Below, piece after piece: positions 8,424-14,892 of a stretch of DNA of 32,007 nucleotides; position 1 is the stretch's first letter; every line of letters begins with the position of its first letter. The stretch is from Treponema sp. (GTDB taxonomy: Bacteria; Spirochaetota; Spirochaetia; Treponematales; Breznakiellaceae). The notes beneath the pieces are model-generated. The model saw only the letters and a list, made by a program, of their open reading frames with translations, was not told where the DNA came from and searched no databases. The stretch covers positions 1 to 32,007 of the forward strand of contig JAISYA010000243.1 of the NCBI GenBank assembly GCA_031270205.1, given 5' to 3'. Made by a program: the position numbers and the translations under genes.

Positions 8424-9476
8424 ATGGCAGAAAGAATCAATTTTCAAAGTCTGATGAAAAGCAAAGTCTTCAGCGCCCTTCTCGTCCTGGCCCTGTTGCT
8501 GCTGTTCAACCTGTTTTTTACGAAAAACTTTTTCGTCATCACGATCCACGAGGGGCATCTCTTCGGAACCCTCATAGACATCCTGAACCGGGGAGCGCCG
8601 CTCATGCTCCTTTCCATGGGCATGACCCTGGTCATCGCCTCCACCGGCGGGACGGATCTTTCCGTAGGCGCGATCATCGCCATCACCGCGGCCATGGTTT
8701 CAAAACTGATCGGCGGCAACCTCGTCATGGTGGATGGGGTACAGACATACATAACCGAGACGCCCATGTTCCTGGCGATTGTCATTTCCCTTTTTACGGC
8801 AATGGCCCTGGGGCTGTGGAACGGCGTCCTCGTAACGTACGGGAAGATACAGCCCATCGTGGCGACTCTCGTACTTATGGTCGCCGGCCGGGGCATAGCG
8901 CAGCTTATCACGAGCGGACAGATAATCACCATTTATTACGGGCCGTTCTTTTTTATAGGCGGCGGCTGGTTCCTGGGACTTCCGTTCGCGATTTTTATCG
9001 CGGCGTTTGTGTTTATCATCGCGCAGGTTTTTACGCGGAAAACGTCCCTGGGGCTGTTCATCGCCACGGTGGGCGGCAACGCCAGCGCCAGCTGGTACGC
9101 GGGGATCAATGAAAAAGCGGTGAAGCTCTTTGCCTTTGTTTTTTCGGGATTCTGCGCGGGGGTTGCGGGGCTTATCATCTGTTCCAACATAAAATCCGCG
9201 GACGCCAATAACGCCGGCCTTAACACGGAGCTGGACGCGATTCTCGCGGCGGTAATCGGCGGGACCAATATGGCAGGGGGCAAATTCAGCCTGATAGGAA
9301 GCCTTGTGGGGGCGCTGCTGATTCAGACGCTGACCACCACCATTTACGCCTTTGGCGTCCCTCCTGAAGTATCCCTGGTGGTGAAGGCCCTGGTAGTGGT
9401 GCTGGTCTGCTTCCTGCAGTCCAGCGTCGCGGCTGAACTTTTCGGGTCACTGGCCGGGAAGAGGGTAAAAGCATGA
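8424..9476 (+). CDS. ytfT: Sugar ABC importer permease 1 (YtfT-like)
   Basis: A 350-residue integral membrane protein of the BPD_transp_2 (RbsC-like) class with about 8-10 hydrophobic helices. Diagnostic segments include GMTLVIASTGGTDLSVGAI, KIQPIVATLVLMVAGRG, and the coupling-helix region with ATVGGNASASWYAGIN. LDAILAAVIGGTNMAGGKFS lies near the end. It pairs with the second permease at 9538 as a heterodimer, the usual arrangement of YtfT/YjfF. GGAGG lies 5 bases ahead of the start. A 22-codon open frame begins across its stop codon (ATGA). Confidence 0.92.
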   Translation: MAERINFQSLMKSKVFSALLVLALLLLFNLFFTKNFFVITIHEGHLFGTLIDILNRGAPLMLLSMGMTLVIASTGGTDLSVGAIIAITAAMVSKLIGGNLVMVDGVQTYITETPMFLAIVISLFTAMALGLWNGVLVTYGKIQPIVATLVLMVAGRGIAQLITSGQIITIYYGPFFFIGGGWFLGLPFAIFIAAFVFIIAQVFTRKTSLGLFIATVGGNASASWYAGINEKAVKLFAFVFSGFCAGVAGLIICSNIKSADANNAGLNTELDAILAAVIGGTNMAGGKFSLIGSLVGALLIQTLTTTIYAFGVPPEVSLVVKALVVVLVCFLQSSVAAELFGSLAGKRVKA

Positions 9477-9541
9477 AGCTGCGCTTCCGGTTCGATGGTA
9501 CTGTGCGGTCATTCGGCCGCGCCAAGGCAGGGTTAGCATGA
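9473..9541 (+). CDS. Possible 22-residue coupling peptide between the permease genes
   Basis: An ATG at 9473 overlaps the TGA of the first permease gene (ATGA). It opens a 22-codon frame (MKLRFRFDGTVRSFGRAKAG, then LA) that ends in a TGA overlapping the ATG of the second permease (again ATGA). GAGGG at 9461-9465 is a good ribosome site at 7 bases. The peptide is basic and matches nothing I know. It fills the only gap between the permease genes exactly, so it may carry ribosomes from one to the other. It may also be chance. Confidence 0.35.
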   Translation: MKLRFRFDGTVRSFGRAKAGLA

Positions 9542-10533
9542 GCGAAAAACCAAAAGTAAACATATCGGCGTTCACTTCCAAATACCTTTCGGTTATTGCC
9601 GCGTCGGCGCTGTTTTTCATCGCCTTTATCGCCGGATCCGTATTGTACCGGGGGTTTTTTTCACTGCAGACTTTTCTCAATCTGTTTATCGACAAGTCTT
9701 TTCTGCTCGTTTCCGCTACGGGCATGACGCTGGTGATTCTCTCCGGGGGCATTGACCTTTCGGTAGGGTCGGTGCTGGCGTTCACCACGATGGTTATCGC
9801 CTCCCTCACCGAGTTTGCCCACATGGACCCGGCCCTCGCGATTCTGATCGCCCTCTTCGCGGGGAGTCTTATAGGCCTGGGGATGGGGCTTATCATTGCC
9901 TACTGGAAAGTGCCGCCGTTTATCGCGACCCTGGCGGGGATGTTCTTTGCCCGCGGCGCCTGTTATTTGATCAGCATTCAGTCCATCGCGATGCGGGATA
10001 AGACCATGCAGGCTCTGGCGCTGTGGAAACTGCGTTTCGGCGGCGCGGGCTTTATCTCCATCAACGTGATTATCGCCATCGTGATTATCCTGATAGGGAT
10101 TTACCTTTCCCTGTACACGAAATTCGGCCGGAACATTTACGCCATCGGCGGCAACGAAAATTCCGCCCTCTTAATGGCGATACCCGTCAAGCGGACCAAG
10201 GTGCTGATTTACACGATTAACGGTTTTTGTTCCGCCATGTCCGGGGTGGTGTTCAGCTTCTACATGCTCTCCGGCTACGGGCTGCACGCCCAGGGCATGG
10301 AAATGGATGTAATCGCTTCGGTGGTTATCGGGGGAACGCTGCTTGCGGGAGGCACGGGCTATGTCTTTGGATCGGTCTTCGGCGTGCTCACCCTGGGGAT
10401 CATCCAGTCGCTGATCATGTTTAACGGCAGGATCAATTCCTGGTGGACGAAGATCACCGTCGGCATTTTGCTTTTGATCTTCATCGGCCTGCAGCGCTTC
10501 ATCGTGGCGGTAGGGAACAAGAAAGACGTGTAG
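9538..10533 (+). CDS. yjfF: Sugar ABC importer permease 2 (YjfF-like)
   Basis: A 331-residue membrane protein of the same class as the gene before it, equal in length to E. coli YjfF as I recall it. It carries GMTLVILSGGIDLSVGSVLA, KVPPFIATLAGMFFARG, AIGGNENSALLMAIPVKRTK and MDVIASVVIGGTLLAGGTG. These are the conserved permease motifs of the ribose/galactofuranose group. The start at 9538 has only a weak ribosome site (GGCAGGG). The tiny frame described at 9473 ends on this start codon. It is the last gene of the transport operon. Confidence 0.92.
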   Translation: MSEKPKVNISAFTSKYLSVIAASALFFIAFIAGSVLYRGFFSLQTFLNLFIDKSFLLVSATGMTLVILSGGIDLSVGSVLAFTTMVIASLTEFAHMDPALAILIALFAGSLIGLGMGLIIAYWKVPPFIATLAGMFFARGACYLISIQSIAMRDKTMQALALWKLRFGGAGFISINVIIAIVIILIGIYLSLYTKFGRNIYAIGGNENSALLMAIPVKRTKVLIYTINGFCSAMSGVVFSFYMLSGYGLHAQGMEMDVIASVVIGGTLLAGGTGYVFGSVFGVLTLGIIQSLIMFNGRINSWWTKITVGILLLIFIGLQRFIVAVGNKKDV

Positions 10534-10536
10534 CGA

Positions 10537-10569
10537 GCGGCCGCCACTTGCGCCGCGTGCCGCGGTTTT
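10537..10569 (+). terminator. Weak terminator candidate after the sugar transport operon
   Basis: GCGGC (10537-10541) can pair with GCCGC (10559-10563), and GGTTTT follows. The stem is short and the loop long, so this is only a possible end point of the operon. Confidence 0.25.
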
Positions 10570-10594
10570 CCGCTGTTCCATTTCAGTGCGTTTA

Positions 10595-10603
10595 TGGTAC
10601 AAT
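10595..10603 (+). promoter_or_regulatory. Extended -10 promoter of the ybaK-type gene
   Basis: TGG-TACAAT (10595-10603) is an extended -10 element. Transcription would begin around 10609-10611, exactly at the ATG of the downstream frame, giving a leaderless mRNA. No convincing -35 box is seen, which extended -10 promoters tolerate. Confidence 0.45.
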
Positions 10604-10608
10604 CACTT

Positions 10609-11097
10609 ATGATTGAACAGGTTCGTGTGTATTTAAGCCGCTGGAACAGAGACCAGGATATTATCGAGATGGACGCTTCCACCGCCACGGTGGAACTTGC
10701 CGCCGCCGCCCTTGGCGTTATTCCCGCGAGAATTGCGAAAAGCATTTCCCTAAGGAGCGCTGACGGGGCCGTAATCGTCGTGGTCGCCGGGGACGTGAAA
10801 CTGGACAACCGGAAATTCCGCGATCAATTCGGCTTTAAGGCGAGAATGTTAAACTCCGCGGAGGCGCTTCAATGTACCGGCCACGCCGTTGGCGGCGTCT
10901 GTCCCTTTGCCCTCCCTCCCGGCGTTGCGGTGTACCTGGACAATTCCATGAAGCGTTTCCGGACGGTGTACCCGGCCTGCGGCAGCGGCAATTCCGCGAT
11001 AGAATTGACCCTGGCCGAACTGGAAGAATACTCGCAAAGCAAAGGCTGGGTTGACGTGTGCGTTCCTTATGCGCAGGGAATTCCGGATTCAAAATAA
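10609..11097 (+). CDS. YbaK/ProX-type aminoacyl-tRNA deacylase
   Basis: A 162-residue stand-alone editing domain of the YbaK/ProRS-INS class. These trans-editing enzymes hydrolyse mischarged tRNAs such as Cys-tRNA(Pro) or Ala-tRNA(Pro). Diagnostic segments are AAAALGVIPARIAKSISLRS, VVAGDVKLDNRKF and TGHAVGGVCPFALP, with the conserved catalytic-region Lys (AKS) and the GGVCPF turn. The start at 10609 is preferred because the -10 box TACAAT ends six bases before it. The upstream ATG at 10594 lies inside the promoter, and neither has a ribosome site. It stands alone, after the sugar operon and before a palindrome array. The substrate amino acid cannot be told from sequence. Confidence 0.85.
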   Translation: MIEQVRVYLSRWNRDQDIIEMDASTATVELAAAALGVIPARIAKSISLRSADGAVIVVVAGDVKLDNRKFRDQFGFKARMLNSAEALQCTGHAVGGVCPFALPPGVAVYLDNSMKRFRTVYPACGSGNSAIELTLAELEEYSQSKGWVDVCVPYAQGIPDSK

Positions 11098-11190
11098 CCG
11101 CGGATGACCGGAACCGGCGGTTCCCTGGGCGGAACGGACAAAACGAAGATAGCACGCCAAAAGCCCGTGTCCGTCCGTGATTTTCCCTTT
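11096..11190. repeat. Degenerate AACCACGG-type repeat after ybaK
   Basis: AACCGCGGATGACCGGAA begins at the stop codon of the ybaK-type gene. CCGTGTCCGTCCGTGATTTT (11165-11184) faces it in inverse orientation. This mirrors the arms of the 6756-6836 element but with more decay. GGAACC-GGC-GGTTCC (11111-11125) forms a small hairpin inside. Confidence 0.4.
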
Positions 11191-11232
11191 TTTCCATTCC
11201 TATGCTAACCAATCGCCGGATTCCGCTCCCAA

Positions 11233-11420
11233 GCGGGGGCAGGGTGCTGCCCTAAGCGGGGGCAGGGTGCTGCCCTAACGCTGGGGCAGGGTGCTGCCCT
11301 AACGCGGGGGCAGGGTGCTGCCCTAACGCGGGGGCAGGGTGCTGCCCTAAGCGGGGGCAGGGTGCTGCCCTAACGCTGGGGCAGGGTGCTGCCCTAAGCG
11401 GGGGCGGCACTCTGCCCTAA
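11233..11420. repeat. Tandem palindrome array, type A (8 units)
   Basis: Eight head-to-tail units of 23-24 bp. Each contains GGGCAG-GGTG-CTGCCC, a perfect 6-bp stem with a 4-base loop, followed by a TAA(C)-GC(G/T)G linker. Units start at 11233, 11256, 11280, 11304, 11328, 11351, 11375 and 11398. The eighth is altered (GGGCGG-CACT-CTGCCC) yet still pairs if one G-U is allowed. Units 2-3 and 6-7 match each other, suggesting growth by block duplication. It lies between the converging ends of ybaK and adenine deaminase, the position of BIME-type repeats. Confidence 0.9.
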
Positions 11421-11527
11421 GCGAGGAAAGGATCCTTTCCTAAGCGAGGAAAGACCTCTTTCCTAATACGAGGAAAGCCCTCTTTCCTAAGCGAGGAAAG
11501 ACCTCTTTCCTAATACGAGGAAAGCCC
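11421..11527. repeat. Tandem palindrome array, type B (4 units plus a truncated fifth)
   Basis: It continues directly from the type A array with the same 23-24 bp period and the same TAA-GCG or TAA-TACG linkers, but with a different stem: GAGGAAAG, 3-4 loop bases, CTTTCC. Units start at 11421, 11444, 11467, 11491 and 11514; the last breaks off at GCCCCGC. Loops alternate GATC/ACCT/CCCT. The stem sequence has changed completely between types A and B while self-complementarity and spacing are retained. Confidence 0.88.
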
Positions 11528-11737
11528 CGCTCGACAAGCGCACGGCGTAAGCCGTGTAGCTGACTAATGCAGCAAAGCGTAGGCCCAATACCCGCCACGG
11601 TATGCGTAGACCGCGCGGCGGCTTTAGCCGCCGCGGTGGCCGCTTTCCTAAGCGAGGAAAGAACGCTTTCCCAGGCGGGGAGGGACGCCGCCCGCTCAGG
11701 CGGCCGGCGCGAAGATCCGGTTTAACGCCCGCGCCGC
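11528..11737. other. Intergenic hairpins and an isolated type B unit
   Basis: No gene is supported. CACGGC-GTAA-GCCGTG (11541-11556) is a perfect hairpin with a GNRA-type loop. CGCGGCGGC-TTTA-GCCGCCGCG (about 11613-11634) is a 9-bp perfect hairpin. A lone type B palindrome unit, GCGAGGAAAGAACGCTTTCC, sits at 11652-11671, about 125 bp from the main array. All of these could end transcription from either side. Confidence 0.6.
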
Positions 11738-13504
11738 TCATTCGCCCTTTGCCTCAAGCGGAATGAATTTGAACGCTGCGGTGTCAAACAGGCCCCTGTC
11801 GGTTATTTTCAGGCGGGGAATGACCGGCAGGGACATAAAGCAGAGCGTCATCAACGGCTCAATTTTTTCGCTCACCCCCAGATCGTCTACCGCTTTTTGC
11901 TGAAGCGTTCTCAGTTTACGGTCCACCCACTCTCCGCTCTGATCGCTCATCAGGCCGCCCAGGGGAAGGGGCATCTCTTCGAGGATCGCCCCGTCCCTCA
12001 CCAGGACCGCGCCGCCGCCCAGGGCGATGAGGCGCTCCACGGCCCGCGCCATGTCGCCGTCTCCGGCTCCCGCGGCGATGATGTTGTGCGAATCGTGGGA
12101 CACTGAAATGGCAACCGCGCCCCGGCGGATTCCGTAGCCTCGGATAAGGCCAAGGCCCACGTTGCCGGTGTTTTGGTGCCGCTCCACTACGGCGATCTTG
12201 GCGATACCCGACGCGGGATCAAACTGAAAGGCCCCCGAAGAATCCCGCTTTACCGCCGCCCGTACCTTGCCGGTAACAACGCTGCCGGGGCGTATGTCGA
12301 TTACCCACACCTGGTCCGATGCGAGGGGCAGGGTGAGTTTCCGCGCCGAAAAGTCCTTTACGTGAAAACTGGAGCGCAAAAGCGTGCCGCCGGCAAGCGC
12401 CGCAGCGTGCGGTTGTGCGGACCGCGGCAAAAAACACCCGTCCCGTGCGGTAAGTTTCCCTTTGATAAACACCTGCCCCACGCGGAAGTCCCGCAGGTTA
12501 TCCACGAGCGCAATATCCGCCCGCAGGCCCGGCGCGAAACCGCCCCGGTCTTTCAGGCCGAAACATTCGGCGGCGTTCAGCGTGGCCATGCGCAGGGCGG
12601 TCATGGGGTCAAGGCCGTACTCAACGCAGAGCCGCAGATGCTTATCAATATGCCCCTCTTCAAAAATGGTCCGCGGCTGGCAGTCGTCGGTACAGAACAC
12701 ACAGCGGCGGCTGTTTTCCCTGGTTACGCCGGGGAGGAGCGCCCGTAAATCACGGCAGGCCGAGCCCTGGCGGAGCATCACGTACATGCCCATCTCAAGC
12801 CGCCGCCGCATCTCTTCCGGCGTGGAACATTCGTGATCGGTGTGGATCATGCCCGCCATGTAGGCCGAAAGTTCCCTGCCGCCCAGGCCGGGGCTGTGGC
12901 CGTCAATCAGCTTGCCCTGCCCCAGCGCCAAAAGGATTTTATCCAGCGCGCCGTCGCTTTCGTTAATCACCCCCTGGTAGTCCATCATTTCGCCCAGGCC
13001 CAAAATCCGCTCATGTTTCAGCGGCGCTTCCAGGGCGGCGGCGTCCAGCGCGGCCCCGTTGTGCTCAAACGGCGTGCAGGGTACGCAGGAAGGGGCCATA
13101 AACTTGATGTCCAGGGCGATGCCCTCGGATGTCTGCAGCATGTAATCCAGGCCCGTAAGGCCCGCGACATTCGCCACCTCGTGCGGATCGGCGATAATGG
13201 TCGCGGTCCCCCTCGGAACCAGCAGCCGGCCCAGTTCCGGCGGGCTTAAAAAAGACGACTCGATGTGGATATGGCTGTCGATAAACCCCGGAAGCACATA
13301 CTGTCCGGCGGCGTCAATTGTCTCATGCCCCTGATACGATCCCGCCCCGCCAATGGCCGCGACCAGCCCGTCCGTAACCGCAAGATCGCCCTCAATAAAC
13401 CGCCCCGAATACACGTCGGCGATTTTTCCGCCCCGCAGCACCAGTTCCGCCGGTGTTCTCCCCGCGGCAACGGCTATCAGTTTTTTTAAAGTGTTTTTGG
13501 TCAT
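11738..13504 (-). CDS. ade: Adenine deaminase
   Basis: A 588-residue amidohydrolase-superfamily enzyme that converts adenine to hypoxanthine and ammonia. The N-terminal composite domain has VLRGGKIADVYSGRF. The metal-site segment VLPGFIDSHIHIESSFLSP carries the paired His. FADPHEV-like IIADPHEVANVAG, HSPGL, and CVFCTDDCQPRTIFEEGHID with its Cys-Thr-Asp-Asp follow. The C-terminal region has VISVSHDSHNIIAAG and LPLGGLMSD, as in bacterial Ade. The start at 13504 (MTKNTLKKL) is chosen because the longer frame begins with TTG and its codons run through the promoter. There is no usable leader or ribosome site, so the mRNA is probably leaderless. With the formimidoyltransferase upstream it suggests purine salvage or breakdown. 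Confidence 0.95.
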   Translation of the reverse strand: MTKNTLKKLIAVAAGRTPAELVLRGGKIADVYSGRFIEGDLAVTDGLVAAIGGAGSYQGHETIDAAGQYVLPGFIDSHIHIESSFLSPPELGRLLVPRGTATIIADPHEVANVAGLTGLDYMLQTSEGIALDIKFMAPSCVPCTPFEHNGAALDAAALEAPLKHERILGLGEMMDYQGVINESDGALDKILLALGQGKLIDGHSPGLGGRELSAYMAGMIHTDHECSTPEEMRRRLEMGMYVMLRQGSACRDLRALLPGVTRENSRRCVFCTDDCQPRTIFEEGHIDKHLRLCVEYGLDPMTALRMATLNAAECFGLKDRGGFAPGLRADIALVDNLRDFRVGQVFIKGKLTARDGCFLPRSAQPHAAALAGGTLLRSSFHVKDFSARKLTLPLASDQVWVIDIRPGSVVTGKVRAAVKRDSSGAFQFDPASGIAKIAVVERHQNTGNVGLGLIRGYGIRRGAVAISVSHDSHNIIAAGAGDGDMARAVERLIALGGGAVLVRDGAILEEMPLPLGGLMSDQSGEWVDRKLRTLQQKAVDDLGVSEKIEPLMTLCFMSLPVIPRLKITDRGLFDTAAFKFIPLEAKGE

Positions 13505-13510
13505 GCCTTT

Positions 13511-13538
13511 ATTATATGTAAAAAAAGGCAAAAGACAA
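13511..13538 (-). promoter_or_regulatory. Sigma-70-type promoter of ade, leaderless
   Basis: On the minus strand TTGTCT (13538-13533) and a perfect TATAAT (13516-13511) are separated by 16 bp. The -10 box ends six bases before the ATG at 13504, so transcription should start at or next to the start codon. Confidence 0.6.
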
Positions 13539-13549
13539 ATGAGCCGGTT

Positions 13550-13563
13550 CCCGGCATGCCGGG
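13550..13563. other. 14-bp perfect palindrome upstream of ade
   Basis: CCCGGCATGCCGGG is its own reverse complement. It lies between the end of the formimidoyltransferase gene and the ade promoter, about 12 bp upstream of the -35 box. It may be an operator or a terminator stem for the upstream gene; no T-run follows it directly. Confidence 0.45.
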
Positions 13564-13594
13564 GCGCGGTTTTGGACCTGGTGAGCCAAGCCGC

Positions 13595-14491
13595 TTATGT
13601 CAAATGGTTTTCGAGTACCTGTTTCCGGTAGTCGAAGTTTTCCATTTGCAGATAGTATTCCGCCGTATCCGCGAGCGCTTTTGCCGGCGTCAGCCCGATA
13701 AGCTCGCTGCCGGCAATCGTGACGCCCCAGCGCCGCGCTTCGGCGCGCACCGCCTCAAACACGCGGTAGAGCGGCGTGCCTTCAAAGTTAAGCATATTTA
13801 TCGACACCTGCGCCAGATTTCGCTCCGCAAGCATCACGCCGATTGCCCTGCAGTATCGGTAGCCGCCGCTTGAGCCGCGGATGGTTTTTGCGATGGCCCT
13901 GGCGACGCCCACATCGCCCGTGTTCAGGTTGATGTTAAACGCGATAAGCGGCGGGCGCGCGCCAATCACCGTAACGCCCGCTGTCGGGTGGATTTTCCGC
14001 TCGCCGTAATCGGGCGCCCATCCGTCTTGCAGCAGTTTTTCCGGCATCCCCTCGAACTCTCCCTTTCGGACGGCCGCCAGGTTCGCGCGTTCCGGTCCGG
14101 CCGCCGAATATTCATACAGGAAGATCGGTATGCGCAGTTCTTCCCAAATGCGTTTGGCAGCGCGCCTGGACAGTTCCACACATTCTTCCATGGTAGTTTC
14201 TTTTAGCGGCACAAACGGAAACACATCGCTCGCGCCCACGCGGGGGTGCGCGCCCCGATGCTTGCGCATGTCAATTTTTTCCGACGCCAGTTTACACAGG
14301 TTAAACGCGGCGTTTTCAATGCCCTCCGGGCCGCCGATCATCGTAAATACGCTGCGGTTGTGGCTTGCGTCGGACGAATAGTCCAGCAGCGTCACGCCCG
14401 CGACGCCCGTTGCCCCGGCAGCGAGCGCTTCGATAATGTCCTGCCTGCGCCCTTCGCTGAAATTCGGGATAAATTCAACAATTTTTGCCAT
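13595..14491 (-). CDS. ftcD: Glutamate (or glycine) formimidoyltransferase
   Basis: A 298-residue protein equal to the formiminotransferase half of FTCD. It transfers a formimino group from N-formimino-glutamate (or -glycine) to tetrahydrofolate. The start MAKIVEFIPNFSEGRRQDII and DYSSDASHNRSVFTMIGGP are signature segments. His82 in RKHRGAHPRVGASDVFPF aligns with the catalytic His of the family. GAVTVIGARPPLIAFN-like GVTVIGARPPLIAFNINLN follows. There is no cyclodeaminase domain fused. GAGGAG lies 9 bases before the ATG. No other histidine-use genes are near; the neighbour is adenine deaminase, so purine fermentation through formiminoglycine is an alternative role. Confidence 0.92.
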   Translation of the reverse strand: MAKIVEFIPNFSEGRRQDIIEALAAGATGVAGVTLLDYSSDASHNRSVFTMIGGPEGIENAAFNLCKLASEKIDMRKHRGAHPRVGASDVFPFVPLKETTMEECVELSRRAAKRIWEELRIPIFLYEYSAAGPERANLAAVRKGEFEGMPEKLLQDGWAPDYGERKIHPTAGVTVIGARPPLIAFNINLNTGDVGVARAIAKTIRGSSGGYRYCRAIGVMLAERNLAQVSINMLNFEGTPLYRVFEAVRAEARRWGVTIAGSELIGLTPAKALADTAEYYLQMENFDYRKQVLENHLT

Positions 14492-14523
14492 ACAAAACTC
14501 CTCAACTCCCTTTTTGCCGTTTA

Positions 14524-14592
14524 CCTGAAATACGCGGGGTTTCAGGTGTAACCCATGAGCCTGTTCCGGGACTGCAGTTTAGGAACAGCCTC
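14524..14592 (-). promoter_or_regulatory. Two hairpins in the ftcD mRNA leader
   Basis: The ~105-nt untranslated leader can fold twice. GAGGCTGTTCC (14592-14582) pairs with GGAACAGGCTC (14567-14557), 10 of 11 positions. CCTGAAA (14546-14540) pairs with TTTCAGG (14530-14524). The second lies about 30 bases before the start codon. No known riboswitch class is recognised. Confidence 0.4.
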
Positions 14593-14652
14593 CCATACGT
14601 GTTAAATATAGCACGGGAAAAAAAACTGTCAATCGAGGCTGTTCCAAAACAG
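14575..14652. repeat. 18-bp inverted repeats bracketing the ftcD promoter
   Basis: CAGTTTAGGAACAGCCTC (14575-14592) and GAGGCTGTTCCAAAACAG (14635-14652) are reverse complements with two mismatches, and the inner 11 bp are exact. The 42 bp between them hold the -35 and -10 boxes. A third, imperfect half-site is at 14557-14567. Confidence 0.7.
14605..14632 (-). promoter_or_regulatory. Strong sigma-70-type promoter of ftcD
   Basis: On the minus strand a consensus TTGACA (14632-14627) is followed after 16 bp by TATATT (14610-14605) with an upstream TG (extended -10, TGC-TATATT). The start would be near 14598, leaving about a 105-nt leader. Confidence 0.7.
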
Positions 14653-14727
14653 AAAAAATTTAATGCTGGAAGCGGCTTAATCACATAGATTTCCGCGTAT
14701 TTTTCCGAAAAATATTTCAAAACCCCC

Positions 14728-14756
14728 TTGACCTTTTTTTTTTTTTTTGATAGATT
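14728..14756 (+). promoter_or_regulatory. Promoter of the rpsL-rpsG operon with a poly-T spacer
   Basis: TTGACC (14728-14733) and TAGATT (14751-14756) are separated by 17 bp, of which 15 are an unbroken T tract (14734-14748). The start would be near 14763 with a leader of about 130 nt. Confidence 0.6.
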
Positions 14757-14832
14757 TGTAATTCCTTCCTCGTTTGATTTTTTTGAAGGGTTTTTGCGCC
14801 TGTACGCCGGGGCTTTTAATTTGATTTTATGG

Positions 14833-14857
14833 CGATTTCCCCGAAATCGGGGGTTTT
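14833..14857 (+). promoter_or_regulatory. Alternative hairpins/attenuator in the rpsL leader
   Basis: CGATTTC-CCC-GAAATCG (14833-14849) and CCCC-GAAATC-GGGG followed by GTTTT (14839-14857) share bases and exclude each other. The second resembles a short terminator. It sits about 35 bases ahead of the rpsL start, so it could attenuate or mask translation. Confidence 0.4.
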
Positions 14858-14892
14858 GGGACTTTTTTGAGGTTTTAAGGAGTTTTTAGCGA

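Noticed and set aside
11233-11527. CRISPR array
   Set aside because: Units are 23-24 bp with no unique spacers; each unit is itself a palindrome and no cas gene is near.
11487-11741. 84-residue minus-strand frame
   Set aside because: It reads through the palindrome array and hairpins, has no ribosome site or family resemblance, and is not supported as a gene.
13505-13531. TTG start of adenine deaminase
   Set aside because: The codons overlap the TATAAT box; the family N-terminus fits the ATG at 13504.
14557-14652. Intrinsic terminator between ftcD and rpsL
   Set aside because: The inverted repeats flank the ftcD promoter; the genes are divergent, so no terminator is expected.
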